The notes under the pieces are model-generated. The model did not search any database and was not told the origin of the DNA. It saw only the letters and a program-made list of their open reading frames with translations. From Myxococcota bacterium (GTDB lineage: Bacteria; Myxococcota_A; UBA796), in contig JAQXDW010000035.1 of NCBI GenBank assembly GCA_029251165.1, positions 1 through 64,000 of the forward strand: a stretch of 64,000 nucleotides of DNA. The letters are read 5' to 3'. Positions 44,239-54,309 of the stretch are shown one piece after another. The position numbers and the translations under genes are program-made. Position 1 is the stretch's first letter. Every line of letters starts with the position of its first letter.

Positions 44239-44310
44239 CGTCGCGCGCGGTGTCTTGATGAGCGCTCCCGGCGAGGGCCCCCGCTGGTCGTGCCGGAGCC
44301 GGCGCTCAGG

Positions 44311-44910
44311 CTACTGGCGCCGTCGCAGTCCGAGCACACCCGCCATCACCGCCCACAGACCACCCGCCATCCCGCCGACGCCACTGCATGCGCCGCATCC
44401 CCGCTCCGTGACAGGAGTCGCGGCCGCATCTGCAATGGCATCTGCGGCGGTGGCTTCTGGCTCGGGTTCCGGCTCTGGCGGTGGGTCGTTGATGATGCTG
44501 AGGTTGGCCCGATCAACGTCCGTCAGCCGTCGGTTGGTGAAGCTCTCATCGGGCTGGTACCACTCGAACTGTGCAAACACGCTGTCGTGCTCGGGGACCG
44601 GGGACTTCCGGCCTCGTCGGGCGTGAACAGCGTCTGCCATCAGGCGGCGATCCGAGCCACCCAGCGCGCGCACGACCTCTGGAGCAATGGGAGCGTCGAG
44701 GCGGTGGATCCAGTGGACGGCCAGTGCCCGACGCATTCGGGGAGAGGACTCTGCCGCTTTCTCCAGCAGGAGCGGTGCGGCGTCTTCCCGGTCGATGAGG
44801 CAGAGGTATGAGCCCGGCTCTCCTGCCGCCTGGACCGCGTCAACATAGACCTGCAGCGGCTCGGAGCAGTTCTCCGCCGCAGCCATCGAGACCAACATCA
44901 GCAACATCAA
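44311..44910 (-). CDS. Secreted protein with MYXO-CTERM tail
   Basis: A 199-aa protein with signal MMLLMLVSMAAA. The central region of about 100 residues is helical with paired Arg (SPRMRRALAVHWIHRL) and looks like HEAT-type repeats. A Pro/Glu repeat linker leads to GCGACSGVGG, a hydrophobic helix and RRR, a very good MYXO-CTERM signal. It should be processed at the Cys and displayed on the surface. The ATG overlaps the upstream LON-domain stop. Confidence 0.78.
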   Translation of the reverse strand: MMLLMLVSMAAAENCSEPLQVYVDAVQAAGEPGSYLCLIDREDAAPLLLEKAAESSPRMRRALAVHWIHRLDAPIAPEVVRALGGSDRRLMADAVHARRGRKSPVPEHDSVFAQFEWYQPDESFTNRRLTDVDRANLSIINDPPPEPEPEPEATAADAIADAAATPVTERGCGACSGVGGMAGGLWAVMAGVLGLRRRQ

Positions 44911-45560
44911 GCCTCCGCCGGGGAATCGGTTCCTCGGGAAATCACACCTGCCAGTCCTGCGATGACAAGCTCTGCCCGCTGGTCTAACCGATCGTGCTCG
45001 ATGTAGGTCTGACGCCGGCGAGTGTCTTGGATCAGCATGTGGGCCAGCGTATCGATCATGTCTGGGCTGGGGTTCTCGATCATGGGCTCCAGTCGTCCCT
45101 GGAGCGTGGGGTGGATCGAGATGATCTGCAGCAGCAGCAGCCGAATCTGAGAGAGGTGGCGCTTGTTTGTGCCGACCTGATCAGCGAGGAGGGTTGCGCG
45201 TGCAATCCGGTATTGCACTCCTTCTTCGGACAGCTCGCTGTCGATGCGGACCCGCCCCAGGCCCCTCACCGCGATGTTGTAGCGACCATCCGCGAACCGG
45301 TGGTGCTCCACGATCTGTCCGACTCCGGCGACGGAATGGATCGGTGGCTGGCCGTCGTAGTCGCTCTCCCAGCCGGTCTGGAGGGTGGGGATGCCCATGA
45401 GGTGGTTGCCGTTCAAGCAGTCGGTCACCAGGTCCCGATACCGTTCCTCGAAGACGTGAAGCGGCACCACGGTGTTTGGCAGGAAAACCACACCGGGAAG
45501 CGGAAACAACGGCAAACGACGGCAGCGCTCTGCGAGCTCTGTGAACACCCCAGGATTCAC
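44907..45560 (-). CDS. LON N-terminal (substrate-binding) domain protein
   Basis: A 217-aa protein starting at GTG 45560 behind GGAGG at 6 nt; the frame further upstream has no ribosome site or protein-like sequence. RLPLFPLPGVVFLPNTVVPLHVFEERY is the hallmark of Lon N-terminal domains. No ATPase or protease domain is attached, so it may be a free adaptor or substrate-binding protein. Its stop overlaps the CTERM gene start. Confidence 0.88.
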   Translation of the reverse strand: MNPGVFTELAERCRRLPLFPLPGVVFLPNTVVPLHVFEERYRDLVTDCLNGNHLMGIPTLQTGWESDYDGQPPIHSVAGVGQIVEHHRFADGRYNIAVRGLGRVRIDSELSEEGVQYRIARATLLADQVGTNKRHLSQIRLLLLQIISIHPTLQGRLEPMIENPSPDMIDTLAHMLIQDTRRRQTYIEHDRLDQRAELVIAGLAGVISRGTDSPAEA

Positions 45561-45936
45561 CGATGACCTCCGGAATGAGAATAGCCGCTTTTTCTGAAGT
45601 GTCGCTAGACGGGACCTGCGATGGGGTGCCAAGATGAGCCCTTTAGGAGGCGCGGTGCTGTGAGTATCCATGTCCGGTCGAGGGGGGGGCGTCCGCTGGA
45701 CGTTGGAGGGGCAGTAGCCATAAGCAAGCGTAGACAAGGACAAACGACAGAGGCTCCGTCTCTTCTTGGACGAGCGGTTTACGCAGACCTGAGCGGCACC
45801 GTGGTGGCTTCCGGCGGGCAGAAAAAAGAATGGAAGCTGGCGCCGAGCCTCTCCAGCCAGCGAAGAGGCCATCTTCGCCCATCCAGACCATCAAGGTCTT
45901 CTTCTTGGAACAGCATCGTGCGTCATTACGGTGCGA
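45561..45936. other. 376-bp intergenic region
   Basis: It lies between the LON-domain start and the glpK stop, both on the minus strand. A small inverted repeat GCGAAGA/TCTTCGC (45860-45866, 45872-45878) and AGACC/GGTCT (45885-45889, 45895-45899) may terminate glpK. No convincing gene or promoter was seen. Confidence 0.5.
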
Positions 45937-47403
45937 TCAGGCGCGTCCAACGGCGCTCTTCCAGGCCGCGAGGTGTGCCTGGACTGTGCCCTCCTCCATG
46001 CTCGGAGTGAACACCCGCTCCTCAGCCCATGCCGCTGTGATCGCATCTGTGCTCTCCCACAGGCCGACCCCGAGCCCGGCGAGGAAGGCTGCACCGAGGG
46101 CTGTGGTCTCCAGCACCGTCGGGCGCACGCACTGCACTCCGAGGATGTCCGCCTGGTAGGACATCAGGAGATCATTGCGGGTCGCGCCGCCGTCGACCTT
46201 GAGGCGCGCGAGGGGAGCACCGGCATCGGCGGCCATGGCGGTGAGGATGTCGCTGATCTGCAGCGCGATTCCTTCCAGGACTGCCCGCGCGATGTGCGCC
46301 CGAGTGGTGCCGCCGGTGATTCCGGTGATCAGACCGCGTGCCTCTGGACGCCAGTGTGGTGCGCCGAGTCCGGCCAGCGCGGGAACGAACACAACCCCGC
46401 CAGAGTCTTCGACCTGTGCCGCCAGCGCCTCGACTTCTGCGGCAGTGCCGATCATCGCCAGGCCGTCTCGAAGCCACTGAACAGCGGCTCCGGCGATGAA
46501 GGCGCTTCCCTCCAGCGCATAGGTGACCTCGCCGTTCAGCCGCCACGCTACGGTGGTCAGCATCTTGTGCTGGCTTGCGACCGGCTTGCTGCCGGTGTTC
46601 ATCAAGACGAACGCCCCGGTGCCGTAGGTGCACTTGGCCTCACCCACACCAAAGCAGGCTTGCCCGAACAGCGCGGACTGCTGATCTCCTGCCATTCCTG
46701 CGACCGGGATGCCATCTGGGAGAAAGCGAAGTCCGCTGGTGTGGCCGAGGACCTCGGCGTTGTCGCAGATCCGGGGAAGGGTGGCCCGGGGCACGTTGAG
46801 GATGTCCAGCAGCTCGTCGTCCCAGTCGCAGGTGTGGATGTTGAACATGAGGGTGCGGGATGCATTGGAGGGGTCGGTGGCGTGGGTGCCGCACAGCCTC
46901 CAGGCCAGCCAGGCATCGATGGTGCCAAACATCAGCTCGCCGTTCTCTGCGGCCTGGCGGGCACCGGGGATGTTGTCGAGCATCCAGGCGGCCTTGGTGC
47001 CGGAGAAGTAGGGGTCGAGAACCAGTCCAGTCTTCTCGGTGAACAGCGGCTCGTGACCCGCGGCCTTCAGGGCTGCACAGTGGTCGGCCGTGCGGCGATC
47101 CTGCCAGACCAGCGCCCGACCGATCGGCGCGCCCGTGTCTCGTCGCCAGAACAGGCTGGTCTCTCGCTGGTTGGTGATGCCGATCCCGACGATTCGGATG
47201 CCCTCAGCCTTCGAGAGTGCCCCGGCAACGGCAGCTGCCACGCTGGTCCAGATCTCAGCGACATCATGCTCCACCAGCCCCGGCGCGGGGTAGTGGTTTG
47301 GAAATTCGACATTGTGCTGTGCGATGACGCGAACACTGGCGTCGAGAAGCAGGGCGGTGGTTCCGGTGGTTCCCTGGTCAATAGCAAGGACTGCGTCTCT
47401 CAT
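45937..47403 (-). CDS. glpK: Glycerol kinase
   Basis: A 488-aa FGGY-family kinase phosphorylating glycerol to glycerol-3-phosphate. ATG 47403 follows GAGGCAG; it opens with the phosphate-1 loop [15 protein letters not shown]. The family signatures [27 protein letters not shown] and [13 protein letters not shown] are present. No glpF or glpD is adjacent, so it stands alone. It is divergent from a lipoprotein gene at 47499. Confidence 0.96.
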   Translation of the reverse strand: MRDAVLAIDQGTTGTTALLLDASVRVIAQHNVEFPNHYPAPGLVEHDVAEIWTSVAAAVAGALSKAEGIRIVGIGITNQRETSLFWRRDTGAPIGRALVWQDRRTADHCAALKAAGHEPLFTEKTGLVLDPYFSGTKAAWMLDNIPGARQAAENGELMFGTIDAWLAWRLCGTHATDPSNASRTLMFNIHTCDWDDELLDILNVPRATLPRICDNAEVLGHTSGLRFLPDGIPVAGMAGDQQSALFGQACFGVGEAKCTYGTGAFVLMNTGSKPVASQHKMLTTVAWRLNGEVTYALEGSAFIAGAAVQWLRDGLAMIGTAAEVEALAAQVEDSGGVVFVPALAGLGAPHWRPEARGLITGITGGTTRAHIARAVLEGIALQISDILTAMAADAGAPLARLKVDGGATRNDLLMSYQADILGVQCVRPTVLETTALGAAFLAGLGVGLWESTDAITAAWAEERVFTPSMEEGTVQAHLAAWKSAVGRA

Positions 47404-47498
47404 TTTCTGCCTCGGGGATGGCGGCGGGGGTCTGGGAGGTTTTACCATGGTCGCGGCAGGAGAGGGGCCGTGCTAACTTCCCTCAAAATGGAGGCAGG

Positions 47499-48134
47499 AT
47501 GCGACTCACTCTGTTTGTTAGTGGCCTGATGATGATGGCAGCAGCCTGTGATGGCGGCAGCTACGACTACGCTGGTCACAACACCGATGACTACTTCGCG
47601 CTGGATGGCGAGCGCTCCTGGAAGTACCGCCAGGAAGACCTCGATGTCGAGTGGCGAATGGAAGCCAGCAAGTCTGGCACGGTCTCCAAGGGCAACACCG
47701 AGGTGGTCACCATCGACTACAGCGTGCTCGATCCGGCTGAGCTGCTCTACTCCATCGACTGGTCCTCAGACTCCAGCGGCGGCATCCTGGTCCACGGCTA
47801 CTCCGTCGAGGATGGCGAGACCGTCGCCTTCGACGAGCCCGTCGGGATGGCGGACTCTCCGATGAAGCCGGGTGAGCTCGTCGAGACCATCACCAACGGC
47901 ATGACCTACACCTCCGAGCTGGTCGGTGTCGAGACCTGCGCAAACGACTGGGTCACCGAGCCCTGGGACTGCCTGCACTTCACCGTCTCTGACGGTGTGG
48001 ACGACGACACCAGCGCGCCGTTCGTTGGTGACTGGTGGATCGCAGCGGACTGGGGCACCTCTCGATTCCAGCCCGCGGGCTACGACACCCCCTGGATCCT
48101 CTCCGAGGCGCTGTGGTCTCCCACCGAGGATTAG
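47499..48134 (+). CDS. Lipoprotein of unknown function
   Basis: A 211-aa protein starting at ATG 47499, 4-5 nt after GGAGG. The lipobox MAAAC gives a lipidated Cys 17. The mature part is acidic and beta-rich (RSWKYRQEDLDVEW, GYSVEDGETVAF), with two Cys near 145-155. Last codons overlap the next gene by 22 bp. No family recognised. Confidence 0.7.
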   Translation: MRLTLFVSGLMMMAAACDGGSYDYAGHNTDDYFALDGERSWKYRQEDLDVEWRMEASKSGTVSKGNTEVVTIDYSVLDPAELLYSIDWSSDSSGGILVHGYSVEDGETVAFDEPVGMADSPMKPGELVETITNGMTYTSELVGVETCANDWVTEPWDCLHFTVSDGVDDDTSAPFVGDWWIAADWGTSRFQPAGYDTPWILSEALWSPTED

Positions 48135-48541
48135 TCCTCATCGCATGGCTTGGCTGCCTGGCGCTCCCGAGCTGTGTGACGGAGGAGTGGCGCAGCGCGG
48201 ATCTCCAGCTTGATGTCACCGGAACGGACTGGGACACCGAGGAGCGGGTTCGGCTGTGTGTTGAGGGCGTGGGCATCCAGGAGGAGGCGCTGGCTGCTGG
48301 CCGCGTTGGCTTCACCGGCCTCCCTGAAGACATTGAGATTACCCTCACCGTCGACATCCTCGAAGACTCTGGTGCCGGCGGTGCCGGGGTCCGTCGTGGC
48401 CGCGCAGGCCCGATCTCGTTCACTGAAGGGGTCTGGCAGGCGGCGGAATGGGAGGACTGCGAGGGCGACTGCCCGGGCTGTACCGCTTCTGGAGATCGTG
48501 CGGCGTCGGATGGGCGTCTCCTCGCGGTGCGTTTTCAATAG
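48113..48541 (+). CDS. Small lipoprotein overlapping upstream gene
   Basis: A 142-aa protein. GTG 48113 lies inside the previous gene and follows GAGGCG. A signal with lipobox ALPSC is encoded. The mature domain (LQLDVTGTDWDTEERVRL, FTGLPEDIEITLTVDIL) looks like an immunoglobulin-like beta-sandwich; four Cys in CEGDCPGC form a cluster near the end. Function unknown. Confidence 0.6.
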   Translation: MVSHRGLVLIAWLGCLALPSCVTEEWRSADLQLDVTGTDWDTEERVRLCVEGVGIQEEALAAGRVGFTGLPEDIEITLTVDILEDSGAGGAGVRRGRAGPISFTEGVWQAAEWEDCEGDCPGCTASGDRAASDGRLLAVRFQ

Positions 48542-48607
48542 ACAGCGATCAGATCCGAATACGGATATGGTGGACTGCTGCATTCAGGGGAAGACCTCCC
48601 CAGGGAG

Positions 48608-50332
48608 ATGGCGATGTTGTGGCTGGCGCTGCTTGCATGTCGGGACAAGGACTCGGACGTCATCCGCGATCCAGACCCCTCCTACACCACGACCATCGAC
48701 ACCGGGCTCTTCATCGATACTGCGGATACGGATGAGCCGCCCGATACCGGTGACACCGCTGACACCTCGGCTCCAGAACCCGGCGTGGTCGTGGAGAGCA
48801 TGGCGCTGTACCCCGACGGGGTCACCGTCCACCCCGGCGCAGCCCTGCCCCTCCGGCTGGTTGCCCGCTGGGATGATGGACTCATCTCCGACCTCATCGC
48901 TTCCTACACCTCCTCCGATGAAAAGATCGCCACTGTAGACAAGAGCGGCGTGATCACCGCGCACTCCGCCGGCAGCGTCACCGTGACGGCAGACTGGGAG
49001 ACGCTCTCCGAGGACGTCACCCTGACCGTCATCGACGACGGCAATGTCACCGTCACCGTCATCGATGCAACCACCGGCAGTCCGATCGAGGACGCTCGGA
49101 TCAAGATCTTTGATGGCGATCCCTACGCCACCGACACCCACGGTCAGGTCTCCGCGCCGGTACCAGATGGCGCGCCCGTCGAGGTCAGCGCCTACCTCAG
49201 CGACTACGTGCCCGCGACCATCTGGCAGACGGTCTCTCGGGACATCGTAATTCCCCTCTACCCAGCAGATGCCTTCGAGTCGCGGGGCACTGCGACTGGA
49301 ACGGTGGACTTTGACAGCGTCGACAGCGGCGAGGTCACGGAGCTGGTCATGGGGATGGTCCTGCCGAGCATGCCCCACGGTCCGCTGATGCTGGATCCCG
49401 ACGATCTGCTCGCCGAGGAGCGCACGGTGACGGTCTTTGGCATCGATGCAGACGTTCCAGCCAACCTCGTCCTCAAGAACTATGCCGAGGACTACGAGGC
49501 CACCGTCATCGCTGGCGAGGCTGCGGTCTGGACCATCGCTGGCGCGATGCCGATCTCCGAGGTCACCAGCGGACTCAACGGCACCTCTGACGCCATCGGG
49601 CTGCTCCGCGATCACATCGACGCGATGGTCTGGGGCTTCTCAGATGCTGGGACCATCTCCAGCGGCAGCTCCGCGACGATCGGCATCAGCCCCTCGGTGC
49701 CGTTCTCCGAGGAGGTCGATGTCTTTGTCCCGGAGCTGAGCCTCGGCTTCAATGGTGCCGAGGAGCCCCTGATCATGGTCGGCGAGTTTCTGCCGGATGA
49801 GGGCGTGGTGGTGACAGGTCTGGGCCTGGGGCTGGGCGAGGTCGAGGTGCAGACCGCGGCGCACAGCATGACGGGCTCCACCGGAGAGGTCGCGATGAGC
49901 ATCGCGCAGGTCGGAGGGCTCGGCAGCGGCGGTGGCGTGGCCGCATCCTGGGGCCCTGTTGTCTCGGGTGTCGCAGCACTGCCGGCGTTTCTGGACATCC
50001 CCGAGGTCACTGCGTTCGACGCAACCAGCCACGAGTTCTCCCTCACCTCCGACACCCGCGCCAGCTTCGTTCGGGTGCTCATCGAGGGGGCTGACGGCAC
50101 CCTTCGGCTGCTGTACACCACCAGCGGTGAGCACACCGGCGTCCTGCCCGACCCCGGCTTCCCGATGGGCTACGGCAACACCACCTGGACGATTCTCGCG
50201 ATGGAGGTGTCAGAGGACACCCTCGAGGGACGGCTGGTCGATGGCGACATCCTCTCCTCTTCCATCGCCTTGACTGCGCACACTGCCGCTCGGGTCGGAT
50301 CCCACTTCCAGTCTCCTCCTGCGAAGGAGTAG
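48608..50332 (+). CDS. Large lipoprotein with BIG2-like domain
   Basis: A 574-aa protein after GGGAGATG. The lipobox LALLAC gives Cys 11. An Asp/Thr/Pro-rich linker (about 15-60) precedes a bacterial Ig-like domain (about 62-145: YPDGVTVHPG, YTSSDEKIATVDKSGVITA). A second beta-sandwich (about 147-215) resembles a carboxypeptidase-regulatory domain. The remaining roughly 350 residues are unrecognised. Outer-membrane or surface location likely. Confidence 0.72.
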   Translation: MAMLWLALLACRDKDSDVIRDPDPSYTTTIDTGLFIDTADTDEPPDTGDTADTSAPEPGVVVESMALYPDGVTVHPGAALPLRLVARWDDGLISDLIASYTSSDEKIATVDKSGVITAHSAGSVTVTADWETLSEDVTLTVIDDGNVTVTVIDATTGSPIEDARIKIFDGDPYATDTHGQVSAPVPDGAPVEVSAYLSDYVPATIWQTVSRDIVIPLYPADAFESRGTATGTVDFDSVDSGEVTELVMGMVLPSMPHGPLMLDPDDLLAEERTVTVFGIDADVPANLVLKNYAEDYEATVIAGEAAVWTIAGAMPISEVTSGLNGTSDAIGLLRDHIDAMVWGFSDAGTISSGSSATIGISPSVPFSEEVDVFVPELSLGFNGAEEPLIMVGEFLPDEGVVVTGLGLGLGEVEVQTAAHSMTGSTGEVAMSIAQVGGLGSGGGVAASWGPVVSGVAALPAFLDIPEVTAFDATSHEFSLTSDTRASFVRVLIEGADGTLRLLYTTSGEHTGVLPDPGFPMGYGNTTWTILAMEVSEDTLEGRLVDGDILSSSIALTAHTAARVGSHFQSPPAKE

Positions 50333-50336
50333 GTCG

Positions 50337-51245
50337 TCAGGGGAGGCGGGTCTTCCGTGGGCCGAGCTCCTGGGGCATCAGGATGGAGATCCCCTCGACC
50401 TCCCACCAGTCGTACCAGCGGACGTGGTCGAAGTACCAGGCCAGTCGCTCGTCTCGAACCACTCGACGCCCCATCTTGGTGGCGTGACGCATTCGGGGCT
50501 CTCCATCGGAGGGCACCACGAAGCCGATGTGTGTGACGACGATCGGGACGTGGGCTTTGCTCCGCCGCACAGTGAGGATGAGCGCACCGGGCGGGATCTC
50601 ATCGGCAGCAGCGATGGCGGCGTCCAGTGAGAGCACTGGGAGGCTGTAGTGACCGGTGGGGAGCTGGCTGTCATCGAGCTGGAATTTTCGCCGATGCTTC
50701 CAGGATGCCCAGGTGCGCGCGGTGACCTCCTTCTCGATGAGGTGGGTCTCTCCGAATTCGGCCGTGATGTCCTTGAGCCAGCCAGAGGCGATGTTCTCAG
50801 GGATCCATTGCTCCAGCATGAAGTGGCGTCGCGCAGCATAGCCGGGCTCGCCGCGGGTGTAGCGGAGCTGGTTGCGGATCATCGGGGCTGCGCGGGGGTC
50901 GGCGGGCAGGGCCAGGGCGAGGACTTCTTCGACGAAGGTCAGGCAGTCGTAGACGTCGTAGCGGGCCGGCGGATCGGCATCGGGCAGCACGCCCTCGCCG
51001 ACAGCATCGACGAGGTAGGGCATGCCGAGCATTGGCCGAGACACGCGCTCCATGCGCTCTCCCAGCGGGAGGTCACGCGCTGCGATGGTGGCCTGGAGGA
51101 TCTCTTCAGGGATCACGCCCTCGTCGAAGCCTGGCGGCTCTTCGACAGGCTCGGTGGCCTGTGCGGTCAGGAAGAGCGCGAGCCCGAGGAAGCCTCCAGC
51201 AAGCCCGAGGCGTCCTCCAGCAAGCCTCTTGATGAGCAGTCGCAC
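50337..51245 (-). CDS. DUF1460 (NlpC/P60-like) exported protein
   Basis: A 302-aa protein with a GTG start at 51245 and a GAGGGGAC site. The signal helix (GLAGGFLGLALFLTAQA) leads into a DUF1460 domain with MPYLVDAVGEG, YDVYDCLTFVEEVLALA (catalytic Cys) and VVTHIGFVVP (catalytic His). Members are amidase-like cysteine peptidases of cell-wall recycling. It is convergent with the BIG2 lipoprotein and downstream of the DUF4388-like gene. Confidence 0.85.
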   Translation of the reverse strand: MRLLIKRLAGGRLGLAGGFLGLALFLTAQATEPVEEPPGFDEGVIPEEILQATIAARDLPLGERMERVSRPMLGMPYLVDAVGEGVLPDADPPARYDVYDCLTFVEEVLALALPADPRAAPMIRNQLRYTRGEPGYAARRHFMLEQWIPENIASGWLKDITAEFGETHLIEKEVTARTWASWKHRRKFQLDDSQLPTGHYSLPVLSLDAAIAAADEIPPGALILTVRRSKAHVPIVVTHIGFVVPSDGEPRMRHATKMGRRVVRDERLAWYFDHVRWYDWWEVEGISILMPQELGPRKTRLP

Positions 51246-51260
51246 CCGATCCGTCCCCTC

Positions 51261-52988
51261 TTACAGCCCCAGACGCATCTGGTAGCCGGCTACCCGCTGG
51301 AGCATCTGGTCGATCGCGTCGTCTTCCAGCTCCTCCATTCCTGAGGAGAGGGCGCGCTCGATGAGGTTGAGCAGGCCCATGTTCAGCAGGCGACGGTGCT
51401 CGCTCTCGGGGCGGCGGTTGAGGTTCTTGAGGATTCGGTTGGGATCGAGGCCGCCGCTGGAGTCGCTCTCCACGTTCATAAACAGCACCGCGAACTGGTG
51501 GGGGGTGCCGTCGATGAGGAGCTGAACGCATGCCCGACCGCTCCCGGGGCCTTTCGCGACATCAATGGACTGCGACAGCTCGGTGAGGACGTCGTTGCAG
51601 ACGCTGACCTTGTGGCGCTGTTCGATGAGCCTGAGGGGCGGTGGACCGAAGCTGAGGGAGAACGCACTGGCGCGCTCTCCTTCAGTCATGTCGCTGGTGT
51701 CTCCCATCTCGAGGAGGCCATCATCGGTGTCGTCAATCGGCGGCTTCGACTCGACGAGCGGTCGGCCCAGATCAACGCGATCCAGCAGCGTACGCTCTAC
51801 AGAGAACTGACCCTTTCCGTCGCCTCGTCGGACGTCGTAGTCCTCGAACATCGCCATCTCGTCCGCATCGACCTCTTCGTCGTATGCCATTGCCTTGCGG
51901 GCACGGTCGGAGATGGGAGTGGTCGCGAAGCCGTCGTCGTCGTGCATGGTAGACTTGCGAGCGGCTTGACGGCGCTCCTCCTGCTCCTGAGCGCGCTGGA
52001 TAGCATCGTCCAAGGTGGTGTTTTGGCTGAATGGATCGCCCGACGCGTCAAGATCGTCCTCTTCAGTGAACGGGTCTGAGGAGAACGGGTCAGAGGAGAA
52101 GCCTAGGCGGAAGGAATCCATTCCGCTGTGGTTCTCTCTGGGCGTCGTAGGTGGTTGTGCCGCTGTGGGTTCCGCTGTGGGTTCCGCTGCGGATTGTGCC
52201 GCTGCGGATTGTGCCGCCGAGGGTGGCGGGCTGGCGCGGTGTGTCATCAGCTCGTCGGTGACGGTGATCGCCTCGGAGAGAGACGGACTGTGCGGCCCTG
52301 GCGCGTGGCTGGTGAGCGGCTGGGCTGTGGGCGACCGGCTGCCGTTCTGATCGAGCAGGATGCTGCTGTTGAGCATGTTCTGGATGAGCGTGAGGCTCTG
52401 GCCGTCCTCATAGGGGGACACCGCGAGCAGTGCATCGAGCTTGATTCCTGAGGCGCACAGGCTGAAGAGGCGCGCCTCCTGGCGGCTGCTGGGCTGGTTG
52501 GTGCCAGGCTTGAGCGCCAAGGTGCTGATCTGCTGCCGGAGCGGGATGATGCGCGTGCGGAGGTTGAGGATCTCGCTGAGCATGCGATGGGAGTCGTGGC
52601 CGACCTGGATGTTGTCGACGAAGATGGCCTCCATCTCCTCGAACATCATCGGCCCGGAGATGAAGGAGAAATCCAGGATGTTTTGGCGGAATCTCTCAAC
52701 GAGGATGTCGAGAAAGAGCTGATCGGGCACCTGGTCGAGCAGAAGCTCTTCGAGGCGATAGCCCTGGCCGAGGTAGAACGTGACCTGCCGCCCCTGGCTG
52801 TCTGTGATCGCCCCGTTGTTGACGAGCCGACGGACCACCCAGATCCCATCGTCCGGGCCATGCGCAGCGAGCAGCTCCCCTTTCGTCACATAGATGCGAT
52901 AAGCGCCGTCGCTGCGGCTGCTCAGGCAGCCGGTCATTCCTTTGCTCAGGCACTCGGTGAGGGCCTGGATTGCATCCTCAGCTGTCAT
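51261..52988 (-). CDS. DUF4388-like (PATAN) regulatory protein
   Basis: A 575-aa cytoplasmic protein. The first roughly 75 residues (LTECLSKGMTGCLSSRSDGAYRIYVTKGEL) match the DUF4388/PATAN type of effector domain common in Myxococcota. A helical region (about 90-210) follows, then a long disordered Ala/Gln/Pro and Ser/Asp stretch (about 225-420). A C-terminal helical domain (about 425-575) is unrecognised. Roles of such proteins include motility or polarity control, but none can be read here. Confidence 0.6.
   Translation of the reverse strand: MTAEDAIQALTECLSKGMTGCLSSRSDGAYRIYVTKGELLAAHGPDDGIWVVRRLVNNGAITDSQGRQVTFYLGQGYRLEELLLDQVPDQLFLDILVERFRQNILDFSFISGPMMFEEMEAIFVDNIQVGHDSHRMLSEILNLRTRIIPLRQQISTLALKPGTNQPSSRQEARLFSLCASGIKLDALLAVSPYEDGQSLTLIQNMLNSSILLDQNGSRSPTAQPLTSHAPGPHSPSLSEAITVTDELMTHRASPPPSAAQSAAAQSAAEPTAEPTAAQPPTTPRENHSGMDSFRLGFSSDPFSSDPFTEEDDLDASGDPFSQNTTLDDAIQRAQEQEERRQAARKSTMHDDDGFATTPISDRARKAMAYDEEVDADEMAMFEDYDVRRGDGKGQFSVERTLLDRVDLGRPLVESKPPIDDTDDGLLEMGDTSDMTEGERASAFSLSFGPPPLRLIEQRHKVSVCNDVLTELSQSIDVAKGPGSGRACVQLLIDGTPHQFAVLFMNVESDSSGGLDPNRILKNLNRRPESEHRRLLNMGLLNLIERALSSGMEELEDDAIDQMLQRVAGYQMRLGL
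52157..52220 (-). repeat. Short tandem repeat in the disordered linker
   Basis: Units of 12-15 bp of the type CCGCTGTGGGTT and GTGCCGCTGCGGATT are repeated about five times. They encode Ala/Glu/Gln-rich sequence in the DUF4388-like protein. Confidence 0.6.
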
Positions 52989-53106
52989 GCGGACCAGTGA
53001 ATTCTCTGAGCATCAGTTCGGGTAGTCGCTGGCTCCCCGACGTTTATTTTGGGGCAGCCAACCAGCAAGCGGCAAACCCCGAAGGGGCTGAACACACAAT
53101 AGCCGA

Positions 53107-54225
53107 TCACGGACAGGCGATCAGTTGAATCCCGGTGTCGCGCTGAATGTCTGGGGGTACGCCGGTGGCGCTCAGGGACAGACGCTGCTGAAGTGCCTCG
53201 ACCCGAACGTCGGGAATCAGACCGGTCCCCGCCCATGACCGTCCGGAAGGAGCCCGCAGGTTGGTGTCAGCGAGCTGGAGAACGAGCTCCCCCCCGAGAG
53301 GGTAATATCCAGGCTCTGCTGCGCGTCCACTGGTGGTTGAGCCGACCAGGGTCGCGGCGCGGTTGTCCTGCAAGGCGCTGGCAAAGACCTCGGCGACTCC
53401 GGACGTTCTCTCGTTCGTCAGGATGACAATTGGCGTTGTCCAACGCTGGTTTCCTGTTGCGACAAGGGCCTCGTCTACGCCGTCAGATTTGCGACGATAG
53501 GTGATCACTGTGCCGCCTTCCAGGAACAGGCTTGCTGCTGCCAGCGCTTCCTCCAGCAGTCCGCCCTGGTTGTCCCGCAGGTCCAGCAGCAGTCCGCTGT
53601 CCGTGGGGTGCTTTGACACCAACTCCTCCAGGCGACTCGCTGCACCCGAGCTGAAGAACAGCAGATCGATGGCGCAGGACTCTGCTCCAGCGGAGACAGC
53701 CTCGATCTGGTATCGCCCGCGCAGAACCTCGAAGCGGTGCATGCCTTGATCGGTGCGCATGACATCCAAGGTGATCCGTGGGCGCAGGGCGGCTTGGCTG
53801 GTCAGCTCATAGATCATGGCGTCGGACAGTCCAGTGAAGGGCTGCGCATCGATTGCCACAATCAAGTCGCCAGTGCTCATGCCAGCAGCAGCAGCAGGAC
53901 CGCCGGGGAACACCTCCTCCAGCATCACTCCCTGTCCAGAGATGATCTGGTAGATCGCACCGATTCCGTCCCGTTCTCCCTGCAGCCAGGCCTCGATCTG
54001 GGCATGCTGTTGCTCGGTGAGGACATCGTGGATGGCTGCCCCCGCCTGCTGGTTGAGGTGGTCGGTGATTCCGACCAGGGCAGCATGGTAGAGGATGTCC
54101 TCTTCGAGTTGCTCTGGGAGATGCTGCTGGATGAGCTGCACGGCGTCTTTGATCGCCTCTGCACCATCATCTGCACGTGCAGCTCCCATCAGGAGGCAGA
54201 ACAGGACCCAAAACCTCGACAACAC
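53107..54225 (-). CDS. S41-family peptidase with PDZ domain, catalytic Lys replaced
   Basis: A roughly 372-aa exported protein. GTG 54225 or TTG 54222 follows CGGAGGG and gives a clean signal peptide (FWVLFCLLMGAARA). A PDZ domain (about 95-175: EEVFPGGPAAAAGMSTGDLI) is followed by the S41 core: LLLDLRDNQGGLLEEAL and the Ser in NERTSGVAEVFASAL. In the VGxxTxGKG motif the Lys is Arg (VGSTTSGRA), so the usual Ser-Lys dyad is altered. It may be inactive or use another base. Confidence 0.82.
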   Translation of the reverse strand: MLSRFWVLFCLLMGAARADDGAEAIKDAVQLIQQHLPEQLEEDILYHAALVGITDHLNQQAGAAIHDVLTEQQHAQIEAWLQGERDGIGAIYQIISGQGVMLEEVFPGGPAAAAGMSTGDLIVAIDAQPFTGLSDAMIYELTSQAALRPRITLDVMRTDQGMHRFEVLRGRYQIEAVSAGAESCAIDLLFFSSGAASRLEELVSKHPTDSGLLLDLRDNQGGLLEEALAAASLFLEGGTVITYRRKSDGVDEALVATGNQRWTTPIVILTNERTSGVAEVFASALQDNRAATLVGSTTSGRAAEPGYYPLGGELVLQLADTNLRAPSGRSWAGTGLIPDVRVEALQQRLSLSATGVPPDIQRDTGIQLIACP

Positions 54226-54309
54226 AGCCCTCCGAGAAGTGGGATGAACAACCCCGTGTGTCGCGACCATCTTCCGCTTCGCTCCCATCCGATGCAAGCG
54301 ACTGGAGAA

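Noticed and set aside
45622..45640. TGGCAC-like sigma-54 promoter on the minus strand before the LON-domain gene
   Set aside because: The GG-to-GC spacing is one base short and TTGC is CGCA, so it does not fit the strict -24/-12 spacing.
45621..46010. 129-codon open frame before and into glpK
   Set aside because: Arg/Ser-rich low-complexity product and antisense overlap with glpK.
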